Positions 42,380 through 50,712 are shown, counted from the stretch's first letter. The stretch is 64,000 nt of DNA from an uncultured Hyphomonas sp. (GCF_963678875.1 NZ_OY787456.1:2046001-2110000); one strand, 5' to 3'. Program-made: numbers and translations. The notes: generated from the sequence alone by a model not told the origin.

Positions 42380-43657
42380 CTATGGTTGCGCGAGCTGGCC
42401 AGTGGCCCGGAGCAGCTGATGCGCAGCCACGTAGGCATCCCGTTCGGCCTGAACGAGCGCAAGGCGGGCCTCGAACAGCTGCTGTTCCTGGTTGAGGACA
42501 TCCAGCGTCGTGCGGACGCCGACCGCCAGCTCTTCCTTGGCGCCATCATAAGCGATTTCAGCGGCATCGACCTGGCGCTTGGACGCTTCGATCGTCCGCA
42601 GCGTCGCATCGTAGCCATACCAGGCGGATGCCACTTGCGCCCGGATGGAGCGGTCCAGCGCGTCAATCTGGCGGCGGGCCTGGTCCCGGCGCAGGCGGGC
42701 TGCCTTGGTCTGGCTCTTCACGAGGCCGCCGGTCATGATCGGGATAGAGCCCTGCACGACACCGGAAACCGATGTCTGCCGGGAATTTCCGTTTTCGAAC
42801 TCCGAATACTGGCCCTGTGCCGTCCCGACGAGGTTCACGGACGGGCGTCCCTGCGCCTTGGCCGCCTCAATCGCCTCCATCGCTGCACGCTCGGAATGGC
42901 GGGCTGCGATCATGTCCGGATTGGCATCCAGCCCAAGTTGAGTCGCCTCCTCCAGAGATTGGGGCAAAGTCGGAACCGGTGGCGGGGGCGCAAGGTCCCC
43001 GGGGGTGAGGCCTGTCAGGAACGAGTAGTTCGCAAGGCTCGTCTCCAGTGCGGCCTCAGCGCCGGCGAGCGACGCGCGGGTGCCTTCAAAGTTCGCGCGG
43101 GCGAGCGACACGTCCGTCCGGGTGACAACGCCGACTTCGAAACGGTCCTCCGCTGCGCGTAGCTGTTCCGTCGACACTTCGACATTGTTCTGGCGGATCG
43201 AAATCGTTTCGCGGTCGCGGCGGACATCCATGTAAGCCGTGATGACCTGCAGGATCAGGTCCTGCTCAGCCGCATCGTATTGCGCGTCTGCCGCACTGAT
43301 CCCGGCCTTGGCCTGACGAATACCCGCGGAGACACGGCCGCCGGTGTAGATCGGCTTGGTGGCCTGGACCTGCGAAGAGAACGCACCGGAGTTCCCGTTG
43401 CTCAGGCTGAACGGCGAATTGGTGTCAGTATATTGATAGCCAGCCGAACCACCGACCGTAACGGTGGTACGGCCGCCTGCGCGGGCCTGTTCCAGCGACT
43501 CACGTGCGATGTCGGATTCGACGCGTTGCGATTCCAGCTGCGGATTGGACAGGATCGCGGAGGAAACAGCATCTCCCAACGTCTCGGCCGACGCATTGCC
43601 GGTCACCAGCAGGCCAGCAAGCGCGCTGCCCGCAAGGATGCGAAACTTCAGGGTCAT
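42380..43657 (-). CDS. tolC: TolC-family outer-membrane efflux/secretion channel
   Basis: The 425-residue product is an outer-membrane channel for efflux pumps or type I secretion. The signal peptide ends GNASA. Two homologous outer-membrane-efflux repeats follow, each with long helices: SAILSNPQLESQRVESDIAR and ATQLGLDANPDMIAARHSER. YMDVRRDRETISIRQNNVEV and LAVGVRTTLDVLNQEQQLF are the family's helical motifs. It follows the methyltransferase gene on the same strand after 116 bp, the usual neighbour in alphaproteobacteria. No inner-membrane pump genes are nearby, so its partners are encoded elsewhere. Confidence 0.93.
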   Translation of the reverse strand: MTLKFRILAGSALAGLLVTGNASAETLGDAVSSAILSNPQLESQRVESDIARESLEQARAGGRTTVTVGGSAGYQYTDTNSPFSLSNGNSGAFSSQVQATKPIYTGGRVSAGIRQAKAGISAADAQYDAAEQDLILQVITAYMDVRRDRETISIRQNNVEVSTEQLRAAEDRFEVGVVTRTDVSLARANFEGTRASLAGAEAALETSLANYSFLTGLTPGDLAPPPPVPTLPQSLEEATQLGLDANPDMIAARHSERAAMEAIEAAKAQGRPSVNLVGTAQGQYSEFENGNSRQTSVSGVVQGSIPIMTGGLVKSQTKAARLRRDQARRQIDALDRSIRAQVASAWYGYDATLRTIEASKRQVDAAEIAYDGAKEELAVGVRTTLDVLNQEQQLFEARLALVQAERDAYVAAHQLLRATGQLAQP

Positions 43658-43773
43658 GGGAGGCTCCTCGGATACCGTAATTTCAATTACACGCCTTTAT
43701 ACAGGCTTTGCGACCACAGAGAACAGTGTTCACTTTTCCGGGGAGTTAACGCTGGCTCGGCCAGCCCGGAAAA

Positions 43774-44427
43774 TCAGAAAACAAATGCCTTTTTGCGGTC
43801 GAACTGCGCGAACTTCGGCGGGAAAGCATCGAACGCGTAGCGCGACGACACAGTATCTCCTGCCTTTGTATAGACGCGTCCGCGGCCCACACTATCCGGC
43901 TCGAACTGCACAAGCGCCAGACGGCCGCCTTCAGCGAGCTGGTCTTTCCAGGCTTGCGGCAACGTCTCGACCATGCCGCAGACATAAATCACATCGAATG
44001 GACCCTGGTCCGCAAGCCCGTCTTCCAGTTTGCCTTCAACGGCAACGGCCCGGTCGAAACCGAGCGAAGCGAACCGGTCAGACATGGCCTCGACCAACTC
44101 CGCGCTCTCTTCCAGTGCGATGACCGTCTCGGCCAGGTGGCTGATCAGGGCCGTCTCGTAGCCAGCGCCAGCGCCGATCACGAGCACAATGTCGGTCGGC
44201 TTGATGCCGGCAGACTTCAGCAGCTTGGCCGTGTCACGCGGCGTCCAGAGCGCACGGCCTTCCGACGTTTCGATCTCGAGTTCGGAATAAGCGACCGGCT
44301 TGCGGGTCGCCGGGACGAAAGCCTCACGTGGCGTATTCATGAAGGCGTGGACGAATTCAGGATCCGACACATCGTTCGGGCGGATCTGGCTGTCGACCAT
44401 GATTTCACGGGCGGCTTCGAAGTTCAT
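43774..44427 (-). CDS. Protein-L-isoaspartate O-methyltransferase family protein
   Basis: The 217-residue product has the PIMT Rossmann fold. MVDSQIRPNDVSDPEFVHAF and MNTPREAFVP match the family N-terminus, and SAM motif I reads VLVIGAGAGYETALIS, followed by FDVIYVCGMVETLPQAW. Motif I departs from the usual EIGTGSGYQ, and alphaproteobacterial members beside tolC may not repair isoaspartate, so I give no symbol. The start chosen gives MNFEAAREIM; an earlier in-frame ATG lacks support. It precedes tolC on the same strand. Confidence 0.88.
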   Translation of the reverse strand: MNFEAAREIMVDSQIRPNDVSDPEFVHAFMNTPREAFVPATRKPVAYSELEIETSEGRALWTPRDTAKLLKSAGIKPTDIVLVIGAGAGYETALISHLAETVIALEESAELVEAMSDRFASLGFDRAVAVEGKLEDGLADQGPFDVIYVCGMVETLPQAWKDQLAEGGRLALVQFEPDSVGRGRVYTKAGDTVSSRYAFDAFPPKFAQFDRKKAFVF

Positions 44428-44576
44428 GGGCTCTCGCCTTTCGGGGTGCGTATGTTCCTCTTGGGAGCCCTTTAGCATGCAGCTTCGGACATGCAATCAG
44501 CGATAAACGCGCACAGGCATGAAAACGGCAGATTGCACGCCGCGCGGAAGGTTGCTAGGAGGCCTGCTTCCGGCAT

Positions 44577-44650
44577 GGCCCTGTGGCGGAGTGGTGACGC
44601 AGCGGATTGCAAATCCGTGTACGCCGGTTCGATTCCGGCCGGGGCCTCCA
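44577..44650 (+). tRNA. tRNA-Cys (GCA)
   Basis: The 74-base gene has acceptor arms GGCCCTG and CGGGGCC (one G-U pair), anticodon arm CGGAT-TGCAAAT-CCG with anticodon GCA, T arm GCCGG-TTCGATT-CCGGC, the discriminator U expected for tRNA-Cys, and an encoded CCA. Confidence 0.97.
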
Positions 44651-44802
44651 GACCTTCCCAAATCGACGAGATCCCCTGTAAACATGCGGTTTTTCCGCAG
44701 GCGGTTCCGCACGCCCGGAACAATCTTCGAGTCTTGACGAAGAAATTCGAGTTTTCGGCAAGCTGTTTAGGTCGTGTTAACCATTTCCGCTGATTGTTAA
44801 CC

Positions 44803-44873
44803 CTGTCTTCTCTTGGAGACACCCACCATCACCCAACGCCTCGGCGGGAGACATGTCTCCCGCCCTTTTTTTG
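44803..44873 (+). ncRNA. Candidate small RNA ending in a strong terminator
   Basis: A self-contained transcript of roughly 70 bases is inferred between the second TTAACC box and the T-tract. It would have an unpaired C-rich 5' part (ACCCACCATCACCC) and a GC-rich terminator hairpin. The 5' end is a guess; no clear -10 box is seen. The alternative is a long trailer of the tRNA-Cys transcript. Confidence 0.35.
44843..44872 (+). terminator. Strong rho-independent terminator 190 bp after tRNA-Cys
   Basis: A perfect 11-bp palindrome with arm GGCGGGAGACA (44843-44853) and its complement (44854-44864) is followed by C and seven T. No protein gene lies upstream on this strand, so it ends either tRNA-Cys or the candidate small RNA. 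Confidence 0.88.
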
Positions 44874-44970
44874 TGCGTTTTTCTGATGTGATCTGAAAGA
44901 ATTGTGCCGTTCGCAGCATCAGAGGGCTTGAACCGGTGGAGCGGTCTGGTAATAGCCCCTCTCCAGCTGT

Positions 44971-45046
44971 TCCGCGATAGCTCAGTTGGTAGAGCAGGCG
45001 ACTGTTAATCGCCCGGTCGTAGGTTCGAGTCCTACTCGCGGAGCCA
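44971..45046 (+). tRNA. tRNA-Asn (GTT)
   Basis: The 76-base gene has acceptor arms TCCGCGA and TCGCGGA, D arm GCTCAGTTGGTAGAGC, anticodon arm GCGA-CTGTTAA-TCGC with anticodon GTT, T arm GTAGG-TTCGAGT-CCTAC, discriminator G and encoded CCA. Confidence 0.97.
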
Positions 45047-45090
45047 CTTTTTCCCCAGACCTTTGAACACGCCCTGATCGCGCCCCCGGC

Positions 45091-45130
45091 ACGATAAGGA
45101 ATACGATATATACACGATAAACAGACGATA
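45091..45130. repeat. Four ACGATA repeats at 11-12 bp spacing after tRNA-Asn
   Basis: ACGATA begins at 45091, 45103, 45114 and 45125, giving spacings of 12, 11 and 11 bp. The last three lie in an AT-rich patch that stands out from the GC-rich surroundings. The array lies between tRNA-Asn and its terminator. Confidence 0.75.
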
Positions 45131-45131
45131 T

Positions 45132-45157
45132 ACGGGCGCCCCTGGACGCCCGTTTTT
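45132..45157 (+). terminator. Rho-independent terminator of tRNA-Asn
   Basis: Stem ACGGGCG (45132-45138) and CGCCCGT (45147-45153) closes an 8-base loop and is followed by TTTTT. It is placed 85 bases after tRNA-Asn and just before the convergent enoyl-CoA hydratase. Confidence 0.85.
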
Positions 45158-45167
45158 CAGTCCGGCG

Positions 45168-46025
45168 CTATTTCCACCAGGGATACCCGTCCGGCATGTC
45201 GGCTGAAACCTTGCCCGGGAAATCCGGGGGGCGCTTTTCAAGGAAAGCAGTCACCCCTTCCTTCACGTCCGGAGAAGACCCGAGGCTGAGCGCGAATTTG
45301 CCATCGACCTTCAGGAGGTCGAACGGATGCGCCGCTGGTCCGAATCGCCAGAGCAACTGCCGCACGAGCGCGACAGAGACCGGCGCCGTGTTCTGCGCGA
45401 TTTCGGCGACGATTCGCTTGGCAGCGGGCAGAAGCTCCTCCGGCGGGTGGATCTCGCTGATCAGGCCGCCTTCCAGTGCTTCCTGAGCTTCGAAGACGCG
45501 GCCCGTCATGCACCAGCGCAGCGCCTGAGGCAGGCCGACCAGCTGCGGCAGGAACCAGGCGCTGCCCGCTTCCGGCGGCAAGCCGCGCTGGGCGAAGACG
45601 AAACCGAACTTCGCCTTCTCCGATGCGATCTTGATATCCGTCGGCAGCATCATCGTGACGCCAACACCGACGGCCGCACCGTTGAAGGCTGCGATCAGCG
45701 GTTTCTGGCAGGCATACATGGCGCCAATGAAGCCAGCACCGTCCCGGTCCTTGCCGGGCTCGGTCGTGCCGAAATTCTTGGCGCCTGTTCCGCTCTTCGT
45801 GTCGAAGGCATCCGCGCCATCGGAAATGTCCGCACCTGCGCAGAAGTGCCGGCCCGCGCCGGTGATGATGATGCCGCGAACGTCATCATCTGCATCACAG
45901 GCGCGGATTGCGTCGGCGAGTTCCCGGCCAAGCTGGTTCGTGAATGCGTTCAGCTTTTCCGGGCGGTTGAGGGTAATGATGGCCGCAGGGCCATCCTTTT
46001 CAAGAAGTACCTGCTCGTAAGCCAT
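45168..46025 (-). CDS. Enoyl-CoA hydratase/isomerase family protein
   Basis: The 285-residue crotonase-fold product hydrates or isomerises an enoyl-CoA. It has the oxyanion-hole motif AGRHFCAGADISDG, the second motif AFNGAAVGVGVTMMLP, a catalytic Glu in RGLPPEAGSAWFLPQLVG, and CMTGRVFEAQEALEGGLISE. Length is usual. It is the last gene of a five-gene reverse operon, 14 bases after the nitronate monooxygenase, so it probably acts on CoA esters produced by the acyl-CoA dehydrogenase in the same operon. Confidence 0.9.
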   Translation of the reverse strand: MAYEQVLLEKDGPAAIITLNRPEKLNAFTNQLGRELADAIRACDADDDVRGIIITGAGRHFCAGADISDGADAFDTKSGTGAKNFGTTEPGKDRDGAGFIGAMYACQKPLIAAFNGAAVGVGVTMMLPTDIKIASEKAKFGFVFAQRGLPPEAGSAWFLPQLVGLPQALRWCMTGRVFEAQEALEGGLISEIHPPEELLPAAKRIVAEIAQNTAPVSVALVRQLLWRFGPAAHPFDLLKVDGKFALSLGSSPDVKEGVTAFLEKRPPDFPGKVSADMPDGYPWWK

Positions 46026-46039
46026 ATGACCCTCCCCGC

Positions 46040-47017
46040 TTATTTGATCATCGACTCGAGACGGCTTTTGATGATCGCCTCGGCATCGGCAACGATGCGG
46101 TCGATCAGTTCCTCGACGCTCGGGATGTCATGAATCAGGCCCTGGATCATGCCAGCCGACCAGATGCCGCCATCCGTGTCGCCCTCGTCCATGGCCTTGC
46201 GGCCGCGCACACCGGCGACGAGGTGCTGGACGTCCTCGAACTTGGCGCCGCCCTTGCGCTCGATGGCGACCACTTCGTCGGAAACGGCGTTTTTCATCAC
46301 GCGCGCCGTGTTGTGCAGCGTGCGGAAGATGAGGTTCGTGGCGCGCTCGTCATTCTCGACCATCTGCTGCTTGAAGGCTTCGTTGATCGGGGCCTCTTTC
46401 GTGACGCAGAAGCGCGTACCCATGTTGATGCCATCGGCGCCAAGGGCCAGAGCCGCCGCGAGGCCGCGGCCGTCGCCAAAGCCGCCGGAGGCCAGCATCG
46501 GCACCTTCACCTTGTCGGCAGCGGCCGGGATCAGGATCAGGCCCGGAATGTCATCCTCGCCCGGGTGGCCGGCACATTCGAAGCCGTCGATGGAGATGGC
46601 GTCAGCGCCCATCCGCTCGGCCGACAGCGCGTGGCGCACCGCAGTACATTTGTGGATGATCTTGATGCCGTGCTCTTTGAAATGGTCGATATGCTCCTGC
46701 GGCTTGTAGCCAGCCGTTTCGACAATCTTCACGCCGCCCTGGATGATAGCGTCCCGGTATTCCGCATACGGCGGAGGCTTGATGGCCGGCAGGATGGTCA
46801 GGTTCACGCCGAACGGCTTGTCCGTCATCTCCTTGGTACGGGCGATTTCCTTCGCCAGGTCTTCCGGCGTCGGCTGCGTCAGCGCCGTCAGGAAGCCGAG
46901 ACCACCAGCATTGGCGACCGGTGCAACCATCTCGGCATAGCCGACCCATTGCATACCGCCCTGCGCGATCGGGTGCTCGATTCCGAACTCCTCGGTGAAG
47001 CGTGTCTTGATTGCCAT
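46040..47017 (-). CDS. Nitronate monooxygenase family flavoprotein
   Basis: The 325-residue FMN TIM-barrel protein has PIAQGGMQWVGYAEMVAPV, NAGGLGFLTALTQ, PFGVNLTILPAI, the catalytic-His region DGFECAGHPGEDDIPGL, and the phosphate-binding ASGGFGDGRGLAAALALGAD followed by GINMGTRF. Such proteins oxidise alkyl nitronates, but relatives act as enoyl reductases, and the operon context with CoA enzymes leaves that open. The ATG has a perfect AAGGAGGA ribosome site. It lies between the GST gene and the enoyl-CoA hydratase gene. Confidence 0.9.
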   Translation of the reverse strand: MAIKTRFTEEFGIEHPIAQGGMQWVGYAEMVAPVANAGGLGFLTALTQPTPEDLAKEIARTKEMTDKPFGVNLTILPAIKPPPYAEYRDAIIQGGVKIVETAGYKPQEHIDHFKEHGIKIIHKCTAVRHALSAERMGADAISIDGFECAGHPGEDDIPGLILIPAAADKVKVPMLASGGFGDGRGLAAALALGADGINMGTRFCVTKEAPINEAFKQQMVENDERATNLIFRTLHNTARVMKNAVSDEVVAIERKGGAKFEDVQHLVAGVRGRKAMDEGDTDGGIWSAGMIQGLIHDIPSVEELIDRIVADAEAIIKSRLESMIK

Positions 47018-47058
47018 TGTGTTCCTCCTTGGGCCGCAACCGGCGGCCATGTTGATGT

Positions 47059-47847
47059 TCAGTTGTCCCAGTGATCTGTAAAGCGGATCGTATTGCGTTC
47101 AATTCCGTCGCGGACGATCTCCATCCCGCCTGACCGGATCATCCATTCGAGCCTGTGGTCGCGATAGTGGCGGCGGAACAATCCGGCCTCCACCGCCGCG
47201 CTGACGGCCTGCATGCCGGTAATCGAAGCGAGCGCCTGCTCAGCGGCTTCCCGCACGCTGGCGCGTTCGTTTACCCGGGCGAGCCAGGCCGCGAGCGGCG
47301 AACCAGCCTCCGGCGCGTATCCGAAACCGGAAATACCATTCAGATAAGGCGCGACGCTCAGGTCCGCCCAGCCGAACTTATCGCCGCTGAACCAGTCTGC
47401 ATCGCCGAGCTGGCCGGACAGCCAATCCATGAAGGCGGCGATCTGGCGGGCGGCGGTCTGTTCGATCTTCGCGCGGGTCGCTTCGTCGCCGCGCTTGAAG
47501 TGGTGCAACTCACCCAGCCCCCAGCTGATCGCCTCGAAATGCGTGTCCATCACATCTTCGATGATCCGGCACTTCGCACGTGCGGCCGGGTCAGCCGGAA
47601 AGAGCGACGGCTCCGGCCATTTGTCTTCGATGTACTCGAGGATGATCGTGGAATCGAACAGGGAAACCTCCCCATCGATCAGCGCAGGCACCTCCCGGCG
47701 CGGCGCAGCATCCGCAAACGCGCCGCCGGTGGAGCCCGCACCAATGCCTTCCGGCATCGCGACTTCGAACGGCACACCCTTCTCGCGCAGGGCGATCTTC
47801 ACCTTCTGGGCATAGGGGGAGAGCGGGTGTTCGTAGAGTTTGATCAT
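47059..47847 (-). CDS. Glutathione S-transferase family protein
   Basis: The 262-residue product has an N-terminal thioredoxin-fold domain with HPLSPYAQKVKIALREKGVP, the cis-Pro motif REVPALIDGE and the glutathione gamma-glutamyl contact DSTIILEYIEDKWPEP. The C-terminal helical domain has WFSGDKFGWADLSVAPYL. About 45 extra residues at the C-terminus (FRRHYRDHRLEWMIRSGGME) are longer than a typical GST. The substrate is unknown. It is the third gene of the oxidative operon, 11 bases after the acyl-CoA dehydrogenase. Confidence 0.88.
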   Translation of the reverse strand: MIKLYEHPLSPYAQKVKIALREKGVPFEVAMPEGIGAGSTGGAFADAAPRREVPALIDGEVSLFDSTIILEYIEDKWPEPSLFPADPAARAKCRIIEDVMDTHFEAISWGLGELHHFKRGDEATRAKIEQTAARQIAAFMDWLSGQLGDADWFSGDKFGWADLSVAPYLNGISGFGYAPEAGSPLAAWLARVNERASVREAAEQALASITGMQAVSAAVEAGLFRRHYRDHRLEWMIRSGGMEIVRDGIERNTIRFTDHWDN

Positions 47848-47858
47848 CTGTTTCGGTC

Positions 47859-49067
47859 CTACAGGCGCAGCTGCCCTTTGGCGAGAATGTTGCGCTGGAT
47901 TTCGTTGGACCCGGCATAGATCGAGCCTGCCCGGTCGTTGAAATACTTGGCCGAAGACGTGACGGCGCTTTCCGGTCCGACCAGCGGGGCATTGGAGGGT
48001 GGCGCCGTCGTGACCGGCCCGCCCGGGCTGGTGTGATGCGGCTGGAAGGGCTGGACGTAGACGCCGGCCAGTTCGATGGCCAGCTCTGTGATGTGCTGGC
48101 TGAGCTCGGTGCCGCGGATCTTCATCATCGAGCCCTTGAGCCCTGGCGTCCCACCGCCCGCAAGCTCCGCCATCAGCTGCATTTCCGCCGCTTCGAGGGC
48201 CATGGCATCTGCCTCGGCAAGACTGATCTTGCGGGCAAACTCCGGCGTCAGCAGGTCCTGCTCCGCTGCATGGCGGCGCAGCGCTTCCAATCTTGCCAGA
48301 AGCCTCGGGCCATAGGCATTCCCGCCCCGCTCGAATTCGAGCAGGTATTTCGCAACGGTCCAGCCATTGTTGACTTCGCCCACGACATTTTTCTTCGGCA
48401 CACGGACATCGGTGAAGAAGAGCGAATTCTGGATATGCTCTCCGGATGTCATAATAATCGGGTCAACACGCACGCCGGGTGAGCTCATGTCGATCAGGAT
48501 GAAGGTGATGCCCTGCTGAAGCTTGCCGGAGCTGTCCGTCCGCACAAGGCAGAAGCACATATTGGCGACATGGCCGTGCGTGGTCCAGATTTTCTGGCCA
48601 TTGCAGATGAAGTCATCCCCATCCTCGACCGCAGACATGGTCAGCGCGGCGAGGTCGGAGCCTGCGTGCGGCTCCGAATAGCCCTGGCACCAGAAATCTT
48701 CACCCGACAGGATGCGTGGCAGGTAATAGTCTTTCTGTGCCTTGGAGCCGTGCCCAATCAGGGCTGGGCCGCACATGCCGATTCCCATGGGCGACAGCGG
48801 CGGCGCACCTGCCCGCGCCATCTCCACGTCGAAGATATAGTGCTGGGCGAGGCTCCAGTCGCAGCCGCCATATTCGACCGGCCATGACGGCGCAGCCCAT
48901 CCCTGATCGACAAGGATTTTCTGCCAGGCAAGGCCGATTTCCTTTTCCGCATACACGCTGGTCATGCGCGCGGCGTAGCGGCGAAGGTCTTCGGTCAGAT
49001 TGTCTGCGAGGAAATCGCGCACTTCCTCGCGGAAGGCTTCCTCATCGGGCTTGAAGGCAAGATCCAT
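47859..49067 (-). CDS. Acyl-CoA dehydrogenase
   Basis: The 402-residue flavoenzyme introduces an alpha-beta double bond in an acyl-CoA. It has WPVEYGGCDWSLAQHYIFDV, the FAD-contact motif CQGYSEPHAGSDLAAL, ICNGQKIWTTHGHVANMCFC, the domain LLEFERGGNAYGPRLLARLE and the C-terminal IYAGSNEIQRNILAKGQL. The family is secure; the acyl substrate is not. It lies 11-12 bases from both neighbours in the operon, so its substrate is probably shared with the MpaB-like oxygenase or the enoyl-CoA hydratase pathway. Confidence 0.93.
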   Translation of the reverse strand: MDLAFKPDEEAFREEVRDFLADNLTEDLRRYAARMTSVYAEKEIGLAWQKILVDQGWAAPSWPVEYGGCDWSLAQHYIFDVEMARAGAPPLSPMGIGMCGPALIGHGSKAQKDYYLPRILSGEDFWCQGYSEPHAGSDLAALTMSAVEDGDDFICNGQKIWTTHGHVANMCFCLVRTDSSGKLQQGITFILIDMSSPGVRVDPIIMTSGEHIQNSLFFTDVRVPKKNVVGEVNNGWTVAKYLLEFERGGNAYGPRLLARLEALRRHAAEQDLLTPEFARKISLAEADAMALEAAEMQLMAELAGGGTPGLKGSMMKIRGTELSQHITELAIELAGVYVQPFQPHHTSPGGPVTTAPPSNAPLVGPESAVTSSAKYFNDRAGSIYAGSNEIQRNILAKGQLRL

Positions 49068-49079
49068 GGGTACGTAATC

Positions 49080-49997
49080 CTATTCGGCCGGGACCGACGC
49101 CTGATGCGTGGCGGCCTCAAGAAGGCGCGCACGCTCGGCATCGCTTTTCCACAGGAAAGACCGAGGCAGGCCAAGACGCTCGCTGGCATGCGCGGCGGGT
49201 GAAGATTGGTCAGGAAAACGCTCGGCGGTCTTCGCCATCAGTTTCACGGTCATCTCGCCCTTCCAGTGCAGGTCGTATTCGGGCCCGAGTTCCAGCCGTT
49301 CACGGACGGCTGGCGGAAGGATCGCCACGGCGGCATGAACGAGCGCGCTCTGCAGGCCTTTCGGCACGCCCGGCGCGGCGCGGCCGGAACACATGATATC
49401 GAGGAATTCGGTATTTATCGGATGCGGCTCGAAGCGCGGCAACAGCTTCTGCATCATCGCATCGAAGTCTTCCAGTGAACGGATCGGGTTCTGCACCCCA
49501 TAGAGCCGCGCGACCGGCACGCCCTCTTCGAAGAAGCGCCGCTTGTCGGCCTCCGAGACCGGCTTCACGAAGCGGTCATAGGCCGTCAGGAAGCCGAAGC
49601 TCGCTGTGGCGCTGACCCAGTCGAGGAGCTCAACGTCGAGCGCCTTGTAGTGCTCTCCGGACGGTGTCTGGCCTTCGACACGCGCGTGCATGTTGGTGAC
49701 GCCCTGAATGACGCGGCGGGCGGCGTTCTGCGGACCGTAGACGCCCACCATCGCTGCCGTGCCGGTACGCTTGGAACGGCCGATCGGGTCGGTCTTGAAT
49801 ACGGAGTGATCCCAGACACCGGAGCGGATGCGCGCATCGGCAAATTCCAGGAGCACTGCAGCGATGCCGCCAATGGCCAGCGCGACCGGGTTCTTGAAGA
49901 CTTGCCAGGAAACGGAGTCCGGTCCGGCAAAGGCCGGTTCACCGGGGGGATGCAGGTAATCCACCTTCCAGCCAAGGTAGGATTTCATCTCTGACAT
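49080..49997 (-). CDS. MpaB-type oxygenase (DUF2236)
   Basis: The 305-residue product belongs to the DUF2236 haem-oxygenase family, which includes MpaB and the rubber oxygenase Lcp. It has VALAIGGIAAVLLEFADARI, the basic segment GRSKRTGTAAMVGVYG (about 73-88), and the VTNMHARVEG motif with His104, followed by DVELLDWVSATASFGFLTAY. In members I remember, the latter reads WVHAT; here the His is Ser129. It is the first gene of the five-gene operon, suggesting oxidation of a hydrophobic substrate that then enters CoA-linked degradation. That pathway is inference. Confidence 0.85.
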   Translation of the reverse strand: MSEMKSYLGWKVDYLHPPGEPAFAGPDSVSWQVFKNPVALAIGGIAAVLLEFADARIRSGVWDHSVFKTDPIGRSKRTGTAAMVGVYGPQNAARRVIQGVTNMHARVEGQTPSGEHYKALDVELLDWVSATASFGFLTAYDRFVKPVSEADKRRFFEEGVPVARLYGVQNPIRSLEDFDAMMQKLLPRFEPHPINTEFLDIMCSGRAAPGVPKGLQSALVHAAVAILPPAVRERLELGPEYDLHWKGEMTVKLMAKTAERFPDQSSPAAHASERLGLPRSFLWKSDAERARLLEAATHQASVPAE

Positions 49998-50065
49998 GGC
50001 TTCCTCGCTTTACGTTTGCGCAAGCGTAACCCAGCCATCTCAAGTCAAAAAGGCCGTACCCGGCG

Positions 50066-50665
50066 TCAAGCGAACGCGCCGGAAATCCGCGCCCATAGAC
50101 GGAAAAGCAGCCAGCAGGCCCCGGCCAGTCCAAGCGCCGCGAGGATCAGCACGAAGCCATCACGCGCCGTCAACGCAAGGCCGAACAGGAATACAGTGAG
50201 CCCCGGCAGGACCGGCCCGAACGGCACCAATCCCAATGGAATCGTCAGGACGGCGGCCGCGATGCAGATCAGTGCCACGAAAGGCGCGAACAGCGGAGAG
50301 GTCAGGAAGGCCAGCCGCGGTTTCAGGAAACGGTCGACCTGGCAGACATAGGGATCCGCCAGTTTGATACCCTGCAACAGCGCCTCACGCGGGAATTCAA
50401 TTTTCAGGAAACGGGACGGAATCCACGGGAATCGCCGTCCAACGAGGATCTGGCCTGCGATCAGCAGCGTGATGATGGCGACCAGCCAGGTCGCCCCCGG
50501 AATGATGGTAAGCGGGCTGAGCGCAAGGAAGCCAAGCAGCAGCAGAATCGGCCCGTAAGACCGCCGCCCGACAGCGTTCAACATGGCCCGCACGGTGACC
50601 TTGTCACCTTCGGTGTTCGTCTCCAGGCTGTGCAGCAGAGAAGACAGATTGTTGACCGTGGCCAT
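50066..50665 (-). CDS. ExoD-like membrane protein
   Basis: The 199-residue product resembles the ExoD family, linked to exopolysaccharide and alkaline tolerance in rhizobia. After a soluble N-terminal helix (SSLLHSLETNTEGDKVTVRA), it has RRSYGPILLLLGFLALSPLT, then further hydrophobic segments ATWLVAIITLLIAGQILVG, FAPFVALICIAAAVLTIPLG and GFVLILAALGLAGACWLLF. The start (MATVNNLSS) has GGGAGAG before it. It lies between the MpaB-type gene and sdaA but is not closely spaced with either. Confidence 0.85.
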   Translation of the reverse strand: MATVNNLSSLLHSLETNTEGDKVTVRAMLNAVGRRSYGPILLLLGFLALSPLTIIPGATWLVAIITLLIAGQILVGRRFPWIPSRFLKIEFPREALLQGIKLADPYVCQVDRFLKPRLAFLTSPLFAPFVALICIAAAVLTIPLGLVPFGPVLPGLTVFLFGLALTARDGFVLILAALGLAGACWLLFRLWARISGAFA

Positions 50666-50712
50666 GCGGCTCTCCCAGTGATGTCTCGGCAATCAACTCC
50701 AGGACAGAACGC

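Larger units (their letters stand above)
44651..44970 (+). promoter_or_regulatory. Gene-free stretch between tRNA-Cys and tRNA-Asn
   Basis: These 320 bases hold no plausible protein gene. They contain a TTGACG box (44734-44739), two TTAACC boxes 20 bp apart (44777-44782, 44797-44802), the first being a full TTAACCAT, and a strong terminator at 44843-44872. The layout is that of a regulated small-RNA gene. Confidence 0.5.

Noticed and set aside
44819..44891. Possible leader peptide starting at ATC after TTGGAG
   Set aside because: ATC starts are very rare, the frame runs through the terminator hairpin and T-tract, and there is no amino-acid gene downstream that it could attenuate.
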